From a virus, in the IMG/VR virus record IMGVR_UViG_3300044547_000565, positions 1-30,262 of that record: a stretch of DNA of 30,262 nt, one strand, 5' to 3'. The position numbers were made by a program, and so were the translations under genes. Below the pieces are notes generated by a model. It was not told where the DNA came from, ran no database searches, and was given only the letters and a program-made list of their open reading frames with translations. Position 1 is the first letter of the stretch. Each line of letters opens with the position of its first letter. Below, one piece after another: positions 1 through 6,027 of the stretch.

Positions 1-127
1 TGCTCCACTCTTGCCAAAAATCTCCATTGCTATTGCAGAGCGTTGCGCTGGGTTCTGGATTTCCGTAATGGCCTCCCCGATCTTCATCAACTGCTCATCA
101 GCGTTAAGCCCTTGGATGTCGGCAATC
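1..127. repeat. Terminal duplication of the contig (left copy)
   Basis: These 127 bases are identical to 30136-30262, and both copies lie in the same reading frame of the tape measure gene. The reading frame stays open across the join, so the window is a closed circle of 30,135 bp read slightly more than once around. A length of exactly 127 matches a common assembler k-mer, so this is more likely an assembly overlap than a biological direct terminal repeat. Confidence 0.95.
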
Positions 128-474
128 TCGATTCCCATCATTGCAAACTTAGCCGCAGCATCTGCGCTGCCTGATCCGGCATCAGCGATCATCCGTTGCA
201 TTTTTGAAAGCACTGGCTGCACCTGCTCGGCTTTCATGCCGTTAAGGTCAAAAGCCATTTGCAATTCCATCAATTTGTCAATGGCAACGCCAGTTTGCGC
301 GTTGAGATCCACAAGGTCATCGCCTAGCTGAATTGCTTCAGAGAAATGACGTGCGGCAACAGATAGAGCAGCAAAGATGCTTGCCCCCCCGGCGAGTTGC
401 CGCATAGACGACATCGCGCTTTGCATGCCGCGTTGAAAGTTGGACCAGTCCAGCCCGAGAGATGCAAAAATCAT
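1..474 (-). CDS. Tail tape measure protein, N-terminal part (continues at 30135)
   Basis: N-terminal 158 codons of the tape measure protein, which sets tail length and is thought to enter the host envelope with the DNA. The start is the ATG at 474, one base after the stop (476-478) of the upstream gene. The frame is open to base 1 and continues at 30135, giving about 415 aa in all. The Ala-, Met- and Gln-rich helical composition and the motif FGKSGAKLL, found just across the join, are typical of phage tape measure proteins. At roughly 0.15 nm per residue (the rule for long helical rulers) the tail would be only about 60 nm; that figure is inference. Confidence 0.85.
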   Translation of the reverse strand, partial: MIFASLGLDWSNFQRGMQSAMSSMRQLAGGASIFAALSVAARHFSEAIQLGDDLVDLNAQTGVAIDKLMELQMAFDLNGMKAEQVQPVLSKMQRMIADAGSGSADAAAKFAMMGIEIADIQGLNADEQLMKIGEAITEIQNPAQRSAIAMEIFGKSGA

Positions 475-475
475 A

Positions 476-1255
476 TCAGCGAATGCGTTGTTGGTTGATA
501 AAGTTAGCAGTGCTGCGGGCCATTGCGTTTGCCTGCATTGTCAGCGCCACGGAAAGTTTTTGCTGTATTGAAGCAGAATCTGTGTGTCCCGTGCTGTTTC
601 GCACTAGATATTTTAACTCAGTAGCAGTGTCTCGAATTTCAACTGAGCCAGGAACCCGGTTGCCGTGCCGACTAATCCAACGCGGAATGCCTCCCACATT
701 AAAACGGTTTGCGCCGGTCAGCCACCCCGAGGCGGTTAATCCCTGTTCTTCCAATAGCTTTTTGCGAACGTAAGCAATGCTAGTTGTCCATGCTGGCATT
801 CTTGGCCTTCCTTGAATCCTGCGCTTGTTGTTGCGCTTTGATTTGTACCACGCAAAAAGCTGTTCTGGTGACATCTCAAGTGCATCGCGAGTCACGCGAG
901 TTCCAAAAATGCGAGCAATCTGTTCCTCCCCACCGGGTCGTGCTGCGGTTGCCCTGTAGCGAGCAGGAATTGGCTGAAATGCTCTAGCAATGTCTGATGC
1001 AATGGCTTTTGCCCCTTGTTTTTTGCCTCCAGCAAAATCCACGCGGCCTGTTGGCTGCCCGTTTTGACCAATGCGAATTGATGCACGACGACCGCCCATT
1101 GGCGGAGTAACTGCAAACACCAAACGCAAAACTCCTTTAAAGTTTCTAAGCACAACTTCACGCATTGAACGGCGCGATGTTGCAACAACTCGCTGGAGCT
1201 CTTCAGTAAACCTTGCTTGAGCAGCAGTGTAATCCCATCTGATTCCGTCACTCAT
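476..1255 (-). CDS. Conserved tail-region protein between the chaperones and the tape measure
   Basis: Protein of 259 aa that I cannot assign to a family. It is strongly basic, rich in Arg and Gln, and begins with a likely alpha-helical segment. Two in-frame ATGs are possible, at 1261 and 1255. The purine-rich AGGAGG sits 3 bases from the first and 9 bases from the second, so 1255 is preferred. The start overlaps the end of the chaperone extension by 8 bases, and the stop is one base before the tape measure start. In lambda-like tails the chaperones directly precede the tape measure, so an extra 259-aa protein here is unusual. A minor tail or tail-completion protein is the likeliest role, by position only. 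Confidence 0.7.
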   Translation of the reverse strand: MSDGIRWDYTAAQARFTEELQRVVATSRRSMREVVLRNFKGVLRLVFAVTPPMGGRRASIRIGQNGQPTGRVDFAGGKKQGAKAIASDIARAFQPIPARYRATAARPGGEEQIARIFGTRVTRDALEMSPEQLFAWYKSKRNNKRRIQGRPRMPAWTTSIAYVRKKLLEEQGLTASGWLTGANRFNVGGIPRWISRHGNRVPGSVEIRDTATELKYLVRNSTGHTDSASIQQKLSVALTMQANAMARSTANFINQQRIR

Positions 1256-1466
1256 CGTCATCGTCCTCCTGTTGCGGCCTCACAAATAGGCTTTCCAATG
1301 CCACTTCCTGCTTTTTGGTAGTCCATGCACCATTGCCCCAGATCGCGGCGTGGTACATGCGAAGCAGCATTGCGAGCGGTGCTCTTCGTTGCAGGTAGTC
1401 CAGTGTCCATCCAGTTTCGCGCGCCAGCACCAGAATGAAGGATTCACTCCAGCCTGGCGCAACTAG
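1248..1466 (-). CDS. Tail assembly chaperone -1 frame extension (gpT-like)
   Basis: Open -1 frame of 72 codons that follows the slippery site at 1472-1466 and ends at the TGA at 1250-1248. It has no ATG near its beginning, and the only candidate internal start is a GTG at 1430 without a well-placed ribosome binding site. It is therefore best read as the C-terminal half of a G/GT-type fusion, predicted at 186 aa in total. The extension has a Leu- and Arg-rich helical core and an acidic DDDDE tail. In lambda the corresponding T domain bridges gpG on the tape measure to the tail tube protein. The order, lengths and frame match that scheme; the function is inferred. Confidence 0.8.
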   Translation of the reverse strand, partial: LVAPGWSESFILVLARETGWTLDYLQRRAPLAMLLRMYHAAIWGNGAWTTKKQEVALESLFVRPQQEDDDDE

Positions 1467-1807
1467 TTTTTTGGTGTGTCCGTGCGGCCTCCGGGTTGCG
1501 GGATAATGTCCACCCTGCCCGTTTCTACGGCTTCAGCCTGCGCTCGGCACCATTCAGCCACCGGCTTTGCCAAAGCCAGTGGAAAAGACCTTGTGAAGGC
1601 TTTAATGGCATCCAGTGCGGTCTTATCTGAGATAGCCTGTTCCACGTCCTCAGGTTCTCGGCTTTGTAGCCATGCGCACGCAATTACCTGCTTCTGATCG
1701 TTAAGCTTGGAAAGCTCAAGCTCCATGATTGCAAGCTGGGTTGTGAGAGTCCAAGGACGCAACTCCAGCGGCCCAATTACCGTATTTTTTAGAAAAAATG
1801 GGTTCAT
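1463..1807 (-). CDS. Tail assembly chaperone, zero frame (gpG-like)
   Basis: Protein of 114 aa that begins at ATG 1807, overlapping the previous stop by one base (TAATG). It ends with the codons CCA AAA AAC TAG, so the slippery heptamer abuts its own stop codon. The sequence is helical, with a PLELRPWTLTTQLAIMELE region and an EPEDVEQAI segment that resembles other phage tail chaperones only loosely. Its place after the tail tube candidates and before the tape measure, plus the -1 frameshift, identify it better than its sequence does. Known gpG proteins coat the tape measure during tail assembly and are absent from virions. Confidence 0.8.
   Translation of the reverse strand: MNPFFLKNTVIGPLELRPWTLTTQLAIMELELSKLNDQKQVIACAWLQSREPEDVEQAISDKTALDAIKAFTRSFPLALAKPVAEWCRAQAEAVETGRVDIIPQPGGRTDTPKN
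1466..1472 (-). promoter_or_regulatory. Programmed -1 ribosomal frameshift site A_AAA_AAC
   Basis: On the minus strand the zero-frame codons read CCA AAA AAC TAG, so the heptamer A AAA AAC (1472-1466) fits the X XXY YYZ rule for tandem tRNA slippage. A -1 slip avoids the TAG at 1465-1463 and enters a 72-codon open frame. A stop codon directly after the site should slow the ribosome and can favour slippage. I did not find an obvious strong stem just downstream. Confidence 0.85.
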
Positions 1808-2229
1808 TAGAAGCGTGCTTGGAACTCCTGCTTGAGCCATTCGGGGCTGTCTGGATAGACGATGCCAAAGGTGCGCCCATCTTTGCGGGAAATGCCAACC
1901 GCAGCAGACTTGGCAAACCGCTTTAGGTCCCGCGCATTGTCGCGGTAACCTCGCATCCATGAGATGTCGGAATCGGGATTTGCCTTGCACCAGTCAAGGC
2001 TTTCAAACCGTTTGCGAAACTCATCAAAGTCGATGTCTTCACCGTCAACCTTGGCAAGCACGTCGCAATTCACGATCCACCGAACGTGCGTTTTTCCAGC
2101 CTCATCCACGAAGTGTTGAAAGCCGCCACGCTCGATGAGCGCGCCGCCTGAGGTCAACCAGGCGGCGATGATGTCAGTGTTGAAACTCTTCCCAGGAGCT
2201 TCGTGGTCCTCAAGTAATCGGAGGCGCAT
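1807..2229 (-). CDS. Hypothetical tail-region protein
   Basis: Protein of 140 aa with no family I recognise. It is mixed alpha/beta in composition, with a WIVNCDVLAKVDG strand-like segment and an acidic stretch (DGEDIDFDEF) followed by a basic half. It lies between the second tail-tube candidate and the tail chaperone, and its stop shares one base with the chaperone start (TAATG). That coupling suggests co-expression at a similar level. Its position suggests a tail assembly or minor tail role. Nothing in the sequence points to an enzyme. Confidence 0.7.
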   Translation of the reverse strand: MRLRLLEDHEAPGKSFNTDIIAAWLTSGGALIERGGFQHFVDEAGKTHVRWIVNCDVLAKVDGEDIDFDEFRKRFESLDWCKANPDSDISWMRGYRDNARDLKRFAKSAAVGISRKDGRTFGIVYPDSPEWLKQEFQARF

Positions 2230-2239
2230 AATTTATGTT

Positions 2240-2554
2240 CTAGCTAGCGTTTTTGTAGACGGTGCCGGTTGCAGACCAGCCTCGGAAGTCGTCGTTTTTC
2301 GAGTCCAGCGTGACATTGGTCCAGATGCCTTTGCCTGTCACGCCCGTCACCCCTGTGATGGCTTCACCTGGATCAAACGGACATGTATCGCCTTTGCCTT
2401 TTGCGCTGATAGTGTACGAGGTGTCGTAAGTTTGCGCTTGTGAATGCTGCCCAAGCGAATTAATGAGCTGCTTAAACTCACCCTTCATTTCCACGTCAAC
2501 CGATTCAACGATGGACCCCGCAGCCGCGATTACAGAAATTCCAAAAGTTGGCAT
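2240..2554 (-). CDS. Small tail protein, paralogue of the adjacent gene (tail tube candidate 2)
   Basis: Protein of 104 aa related to the neighbour at 2557-2856. Both share a central G...ES segment, a Thr/Ser-rich strand ending in KGKGD or TKGEA, and a C-terminal NDDF..(S)AT.Y motif, alignable almost without gaps. It is rich in Gly, Thr and Val, as expected for a beta-barrel tube subunit. Its place between the connector genes and the chaperones is where lambda carries its major tail protein. Which of the two paralogues forms the tube cannot be decided here; the second could be a tube variant, a terminator or a decoration subunit. Confidence 0.65.
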   Translation of the reverse strand: MPTFGISVIAAAGSIVESVDVEMKGEFKQLINSLGQHSQAQTYDTSYTISAKGKGDTCPFDPGEAITGVTGVTGKGIWTNVTLDSKNDDFRGWSATGTVYKNAS

Positions 2555-2556
2555 GG

Positions 2557-2856
2557 CTATTCAAAGAGTGTGTAGGTTGCTTCCGAAGTGGAGAAGTCGT
2601 CGTTAGTTTGGGAAACTTTCGACCCGGTAAGTTTTGCGCCGCTGAAGGAACCTTCTGGAACACTCAGAAGGTTTGCTTCTCCTTTAGTTTTGACTGTCGT
2701 GGTGCTTGTGCTGCGCGGCTTTGCCTGCACAACAACCGTTTGACCTTCAGCGTCGCGAATTGTTGCAAGCTCAACAACAGTTTCCAGTGTCGACTCTTGC
2801 AAGTAACCACTGGGCTCGGTCACTCCAAAATCTACTGCTCCAAAAGATACAGGCAT
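2557..2856 (-). CDS. Small tail protein (tail tube candidate 1)
   Basis: Protein of 99 aa, beta-rich, with many Thr, Val and Ser residues and no catalytic motif. It is the first gene after the likely tail terminator and is followed two bases later by its paralogue. The order of terminator, tube, chaperones and tape measure matches lambda-like tails, making it the best major tail protein candidate by position. It is shorter than lambda gpV (246 aa), which has an extra Ig-like domain, and is closer in size to a minimal tube fold. The function is inferred from position and composition. Confidence 0.65.
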   Translation of the reverse strand: MPVSFGAVDFGVTEPSGYLQESTLETVVELATIRDAEGQTVVVQAKPRSTSTTTVKTKGEANLLSVPEGSFSGAKLTGSKVSQTNDDFSTSEATYTLFE

Positions 2857-2862
2857 GGTTTT

Positions 2863-3243
2863 TTATGGTTTGGGGCCAAAGCCCACGATGTAAGGAAGCG
2901 AAGTACGCCAATGGCGTTCCTCGCGGAGATTGTCGGTTGATTGAGCAACAACCCCGTAGAGTTGCACGGCATCAGAATTGAGCACCAAAGTGCGCATTGC
3001 GGCATCCACCTCGGCGGTAAACTCTACTTGGTCAGCTTTGCTGTAATCGTCAGCCTGAGATAACACGTTAAGCGTCAACGTGCCGCGCTGGAGAGGACTG
3101 CCCACCACTACATCGGTTTGCAATTCCATCAAAACAGACTTTGCCGGAATTGGCTGGTCGTCTTGAGGCTCGCCAACATAAACGCCGGGAAGCTCCAAAG
3201 ATAGCGCCTCTTGAACTGCTGCGGAGAAAACGCCGTCAATCAT
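2863..3243 (-). CDS. Putative tail terminator/completion protein (gpU-like position)
   Basis: Protein of 126 aa. The start is the ATG at 3243, which overlaps the stop of the previous gene as ATGA; an upstream extension exists but lacks this coupling. The pattern of an N-terminal helix (IDGVFSAAVQEALSLEL), a strand holding LMELQTDVV, then RGTLTLNVLSQADD and a C-terminal strand-rich part resembles the DUF3168/gpU class of tail terminators, which cap the tube before head joining. The length (lambda gpU is 131 aa) and gene order agree. I rate the assignment as likely but not proven. Confidence 0.6.
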   Translation of the reverse strand: MIDGVFSAAVQEALSLELPGVYVGEPQDDQPIPAKSVLMELQTDVVVGSPLQRGTLTLNVLSQADDYSKADQVEFTAEVDAAMRTLVLNSDAVQLYGVVAQSTDNLREERHWRTSLPYIVGFGPKP

Positions 3244-3542
3244 CGCGTCACGTCCTCCAAGTAAATCTTCCACGAAATTGGATCTTCATCCCAACTGGTG
3301 ATGCGGCGCTCTGTCCCGTTCACGGTCAGCTTTGCGCCCTTTACAGGATCTGGAAAGCCAGCCTTTAGGAGTCGCACAAAGCCCGCAAAGTGCTGTTCAA
3401 AACCGCCCATCGCCAACAGGTCAGAGGTCTTTTCACTAGCCACTGAAAACACCGTCACGCCTTGGTATGTGACGGAATCAGCCTGCATATAGTCCAGCGC
3501 CTGGCTCATTGCAGATTCAGTGATGGCGGTCCACTCAGACAT
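3240..3542 (-). CDS. Putative head-tail stopper/connector protein (FII-like)
   Basis: Protein of 100 aa. An N-terminal helical part is followed by beta segments, including GAKLTVNGTERRITSWDEDPISWKI in two parts. This resembles small connector proteins that bind below the portal adaptor and start with a helix before a barrel. It sits between the 72-aa protein and the tail terminator, the place of FII and Z in lambda. The start ATG 3542 shares a base with the preceding stop, and the gene's own stop overlaps the next start. The family assignment is an inference from position and shape. Confidence 0.55.
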   Translation of the reverse strand: MSEWTAITESAMSQALDYMQADSVTYQGVTVFSVASEKTSDLLAMGGFEQHFAGFVRLLKAGFPDPVKGAKLTVNGTERRITSWDEDPISWKIYLEDVTR

Positions 3543-3760
3543 TAAATGAGCGTTTCAGATTTGCGCCGAGAAACAGGCTTAGGAGCCTCAATAATGCCCT
3601 TGTTAAGCTTCGATCCTTCGGGAGTTGGATTGCACACCAGATAGACGCGCCCAGGACTGCTGTGCGCTTTGTAAAACTTTCGAGCCTCGTCTGGCGAGCC
3701 GGTGGAAAGGATTACCTGCGGGCCTGCGCCAATATCTTCGAGAACTAGCGAGATCTTCAT
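3542..3760 (-). CDS. Hypothetical small protein after the coat gene
   Basis: Protein of 72 aa that starts at ATG 3760. An in-frame extension to 3826 would run back through the hairpin that follows the coat gene and is rejected. The sequence is beta-alpha-beta in pattern (ISLVLEDIG, VILSTGSPDEARKFYKAH, RVYLVCN) with a basic C-terminal tail (SRRKSETLI). It occupies the FI position of lambda, a DNA-packaging accessory, but I see no sequence resemblance to FI. Its stop shares one base with the next start, so it is coupled to the connector gene. Confidence 0.65.
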   Translation of the reverse strand: MKISLVLEDIGAGPQVILSTGSPDEARKFYKAHSSPGRVYLVCNPTPEGSKLNKGIIEAPKPVSRRKSETLI

Positions 3761-3775
3761 TTTTGGGATATTCGG

Positions 3776-3811
3776 ATAAAGCAAAGGCCCCCCCTCTTGC
3801 GAGGGGGAGCC
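3776..3811 (-). terminator. Terminator-like hairpin after the major coat gene
   Basis: Stem CCCCCTC/GAGGGGG (3790-3796 with 3801-3807) with a four-base TTGC loop, extended by an outer GGC/GCC. On the minus strand it is followed by TTTGCTTTAT, a weak T-rich tail. It lies 18 bases after the coat stop and 15 bases before the next start. A strong hairpin after the most highly expressed head gene could reduce downstream transcription or protect the coat mRNA from 3' decay. Confidence 0.7.
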
Positions 3812-3829
3812 ATTGCCAACTAGCAAGCG

Positions 3830-4711
3830 TTAGGGAGTCGTGATGCGCACGCCCATGTTGGTGCCCTTAGCGACACCCCAGATGCAGGACACGTTGATGC
3901 AGGTCTGACCCAACTCGCGGTTGTAGTACTTGCGGAACGTCAAGGGTAGCCCGAGGTCGGGGACCACCACTTCGGCGATCTCGATGGAGTCAGCCAGAGC
4001 AGCTTCGGGGTTCACGCGGCGGGCTGCCATGATAAGCGCGGAGGAGTGCAACGCAAAACCAGCCAAAGCTTGGCTGTTGTTGTCGCAAAGATCCGACTCG
4101 TAGATGTCGAAGCCCGAAACACGCGGCACTGTTCCTTCAGCTTTGAAGGGAGTAATGCCGGGGATTTCCGCGCTGATGAACGTCTTGCTGATCGCGCCGT
4201 AATAAGCGGGATTCATGATAACGCTGCGCCCCATCTTTGGAGCTTTGAGCGTCTGAGTCAGCGTCACGCCGAGGTCGATAACGTCCTGCCGGTCAAAGTT
4301 GGCTGCGCTGACATCAAGAGCGGTTGTCGCAAAATTGGTAGAGGTCACCAAGTTCCAAAGCTGTCCAAACATGTCAGCACCCAATGCTTGGAGCATTGGA
4401 GCGAGAAACAGGTTTTGGAAGTTGATGGAAGACTGGAGGACTTCAATGTCAGTGAACCCAAGTGTGACGCCGCGATGCTGGTCGAGTGAAATCGTGCGTG
4501 CAGTTGTGTCACCGGCAACAGGAGCATAGCCTGCCGACGTGATGTCAACAACGGAGGGAACAGTTGCAAAGCGAGTAGTTACCGAACTTCCAGCGGATGC
4601 AACGTCCGTGGAAAAGTCGGTTGTAATGCCACGCAGGGGAGCGAAAGCATTAGTGAGGAACGGCAGCGACTGCTGCGCGATTTGTGCGAGGAAAATGCCA
4701 TTAAGGGCCAT
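3830..4711 (-). CDS. Major capsid (coat) protein
   Basis: Protein of 293 aa placed directly after a coiled-coil scaffold candidate and the head protease, as expected for the shell protein. The N-terminus (ALNGIFLAQIAQQSLPFLTNAFAPL) is followed by motifs such as SVTTRFATVPS and the P22-like sequence DQHRGVTLGFTDIEV. A long helix (FLAPMLQALGADMFGQLWNL) and RSVIMNPAYYGAIS then precede a C-terminal half rich in strands. The size and layout fit the HK97-fold coat of P22-like 'coat protein' families rather than lambda gpE. No Shine-Dalgarno sequence is visible before ATG 4711, although a TAAAAT box ends three bases upstream. Confidence 0.8.
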   Translation of the reverse strand: MALNGIFLAQIAQQSLPFLTNAFAPLRGITTDFSTDVASAGSSVTTRFATVPSVVDITSAGYAPVAGDTTARTISLDQHRGVTLGFTDIEVLQSSINFQNLFLAPMLQALGADMFGQLWNLVTSTNFATTALDVSAANFDRQDVIDLGVTLTQTLKAPKMGRSVIMNPAYYGAISKTFISAEIPGITPFKAEGTVPRVSGFDIYESDLCDNNSQALAGFALHSSALIMAARRVNPEAALADSIEIAEVVVPDLGLPLTFRKYYNRELGQTCINVSCIWGVAKGTNMGVRITTP

Positions 4712-4731
4712 ATGATTTTAGTGTGTGAGGG

Positions 4732-5133
4732 TTAGAGCTGCATTGCTTTCTTGTTCGCGGCGAAAAACTCATTTCGCTCGTTAAATCCAAGAGTCGCGTA
4801 GGTCGCCCAGAGTTGTTCTTTGGTCTTGGGCGCAGAAAGTTCTTCGGGGACAATGGCAACCGGAGCCACGCCCAGGTTAGCGACGATCGTGTTCGCCTTT
4901 GCGGAGGCTTCGGATTCGGCCAGTTTTGCGGCATCAAGTGCTTTTGCCAGCTCCAACTTTTCAGAGGAGAGTGCCTGCACTGCTGCGGCTAAATCCACGT
5001 TGGATGCCTTAAGCGCGTCGAATTGAGCCACAAGCGCGGTGTGCTCTGCGGAAAGAGCGTTAAGCGCGGCCACGTCCGCCTGGGCGGCAGAAAGCGCGGC
5101 CAGCGCGTCAGTGAGGGTCGATGGAAGCTCCAT
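4732..5133 (-). CDS. Putative head scaffolding protein
   Basis: Protein of 133 aa starting at ATG 5133; longer in-frame versions would run through the terminator hairpin at 5162-5191. From about residue 5 to 90 it is a continuous Ala/Leu heptad pattern, a long coiled coil typical of internal scaffolds. It ends in a short folded tail (TYATLGFNERNEFFAANKKA) that may bind coat protein. In lambda the scaffold Nu3 is nested within the protease gene; here it is a separate gene between protease and coat. No enzymatic motif is visible. The scaffold role rests on position and coiled-coil content. Confidence 0.75.
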   Translation of the reverse strand: MELPSTLTDALAALSAAQADVAALNALSAEHTALVAQFDALKASNVDLAAAVQALSSEKLELAKALDAAKLAESEASAKANTIVANLGVAPVAIVPEELSAPKTKEQLWATYATLGFNERNEFFAANKKAMQL

Positions 5134-5156
5134 ATACCCATCGGGGCAGGAGCAAG

Positions 5157-5191
5157 AAAAAGCCCGCTCAGGCATGCACTCCTGAGCGGGC
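5157..5191 (-). terminator. Intrinsic terminator after the head protease gene
   Basis: Perfect 11-bp stem (5162-5172 with 5181-5191, GCCCGCTCAGG and CCTGAGCGGGC) with an eight-base loop, followed on the minus strand by TTTTT at 5161-5157. It lies 20 bases after the protease stop and 23 bases before the scaffold start. The 12 bases at 5150-5161, read TTTTTCTTGCTC on the minus strand, recur exactly after the hairpin at 7814-7843. Confidence 0.9.
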
Positions 5192-5211
5192 AAAACAACA
5201 AATGAAACCAA

Positions 5212-6027
5212 CTACGCGCCAATCATAGCAAGTAATTCTGCGTATGCAAGTTCTTGATTGCCGATCCCGTCTATAAGATTCGCAGCCTTTGCCCGAGGAG
5301 CCAAATACGCGGCCCCGGTCATGTATTCGTCAGCCACGCGCCGATTACGAAGCACATTGTCACGGAACTGCGCAAAGCTGTCGTCAACAAGCTGTTGGAG
5401 ACTGGCGCGTTGAGCTGCTGTAAGGCTTGGCCCCATGCCTGCGCCTTTCAGCGGCCCAGACGTAATCGGGTCCCACTTCAGCCCCTCCTCTTCAAACATG
5501 GCAGACTGGTCCACCCACGGAATGATCGTCCCGATGGATCCCCAGGTTGATCCAATCGAGCCATAAACTTTATCGCAACTCACCGCGATGTTGTACGCAG
5601 CCGAGCACGCTGTGTCGTCGGAATAAGCCACGATCGGCACTTTAAAAAACTGAATAAGGTCAGTGATCTCCGAGCATCCCGAGCAACTGCCGCCCGGGGA
5701 ATTGATCTCCAGCAACACGCCCCGGACGTTTGCTTCCATTGCCGCTTCCAGGTCTTCAGCGACCCATTCGTAATCCCATGCGCCGCAGCACGCTTCGATC
5801 GGAGAAATGCCCTTAGCAAGCGTTCCTTCAATGCAAATGTGAGCAATTCCCTGCCCATCAATTTCCATCGGTTCCCGTTGGGACATCATACCAGCCATCC
5901 CCTCGTAATCATCCCCGCCAGCGCGCACCAAGCGGCCCTCAACGAGCTTGCGCACTGCTGCGTAACCGCCGGGCGTGATGAGCCAAGGACGGTAAAAAAC
6001 TTGTTCGATAATGCGTTGAAACTTCAT
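5212..6027 (-). CDS. Head maturation protease, S49 (SppA/gpC-like) family
   Basis: Protein of 271 aa with the serine-lysine dyad layout of S49 peptidases. The LLEINSPGGS segment (about 106-114) is the family's strand and oxyanion loop. The nucleophile Ser142 lies in TACSAAY, and Lys194 lies in SGPLKGAG. In phages of lambda type this enzyme digests the scaffold and trims the portal during head maturation. The start ATG 6027 overlaps the portal stop (ATGA), as in the lambda B-C arrangement. It is shorter than lambda gpC (439 aa) because it lacks the nested scaffold domain. The gene is followed by a strong terminator. Confidence 0.92.
   Translation of the reverse strand: MKFQRIIEQVFYRPWLITPGGYAAVRKLVEGRLVRAGGDDYEGMAGMMSQREPMEIDGQGIAHICIEGTLAKGISPIEACCGAWDYEWVAEDLEAAMEANVRGVLLEINSPGGSCSGCSEITDLIQFFKVPIVAYSDDTACSAAYNIAVSCDKVYGSIGSTWGSIGTIIPWVDQSAMFEEEGLKWDPITSGPLKGAGMGPSLTAAQRASLQQLVDDSFAQFRDNVLRNRRVADEYMTGAAYLAPRAKAANLIDGIGNQELAYAELLAMIGA

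Noticed and set aside
1-127. Biological direct terminal repeats of the virion
   Set aside because: The repeat lies inside the tape measure coding frame and its length equals a common k-mer; GpA-type terminases use cos. An assembly overlap is simpler.
1280-1462. 60-codon minus-strand frame beside the chaperone extension
   Set aside because: It overlaps the -1 chaperone extension in a third frame, begins without a ribosome binding site and has a composition unlike tail proteins; it is a shadow frame.
5134-5211. Extension of the scaffold gene upstream
   Set aside because: The frame crosses a perfect intrinsic terminator, so the added residues are very unlikely to be coding.
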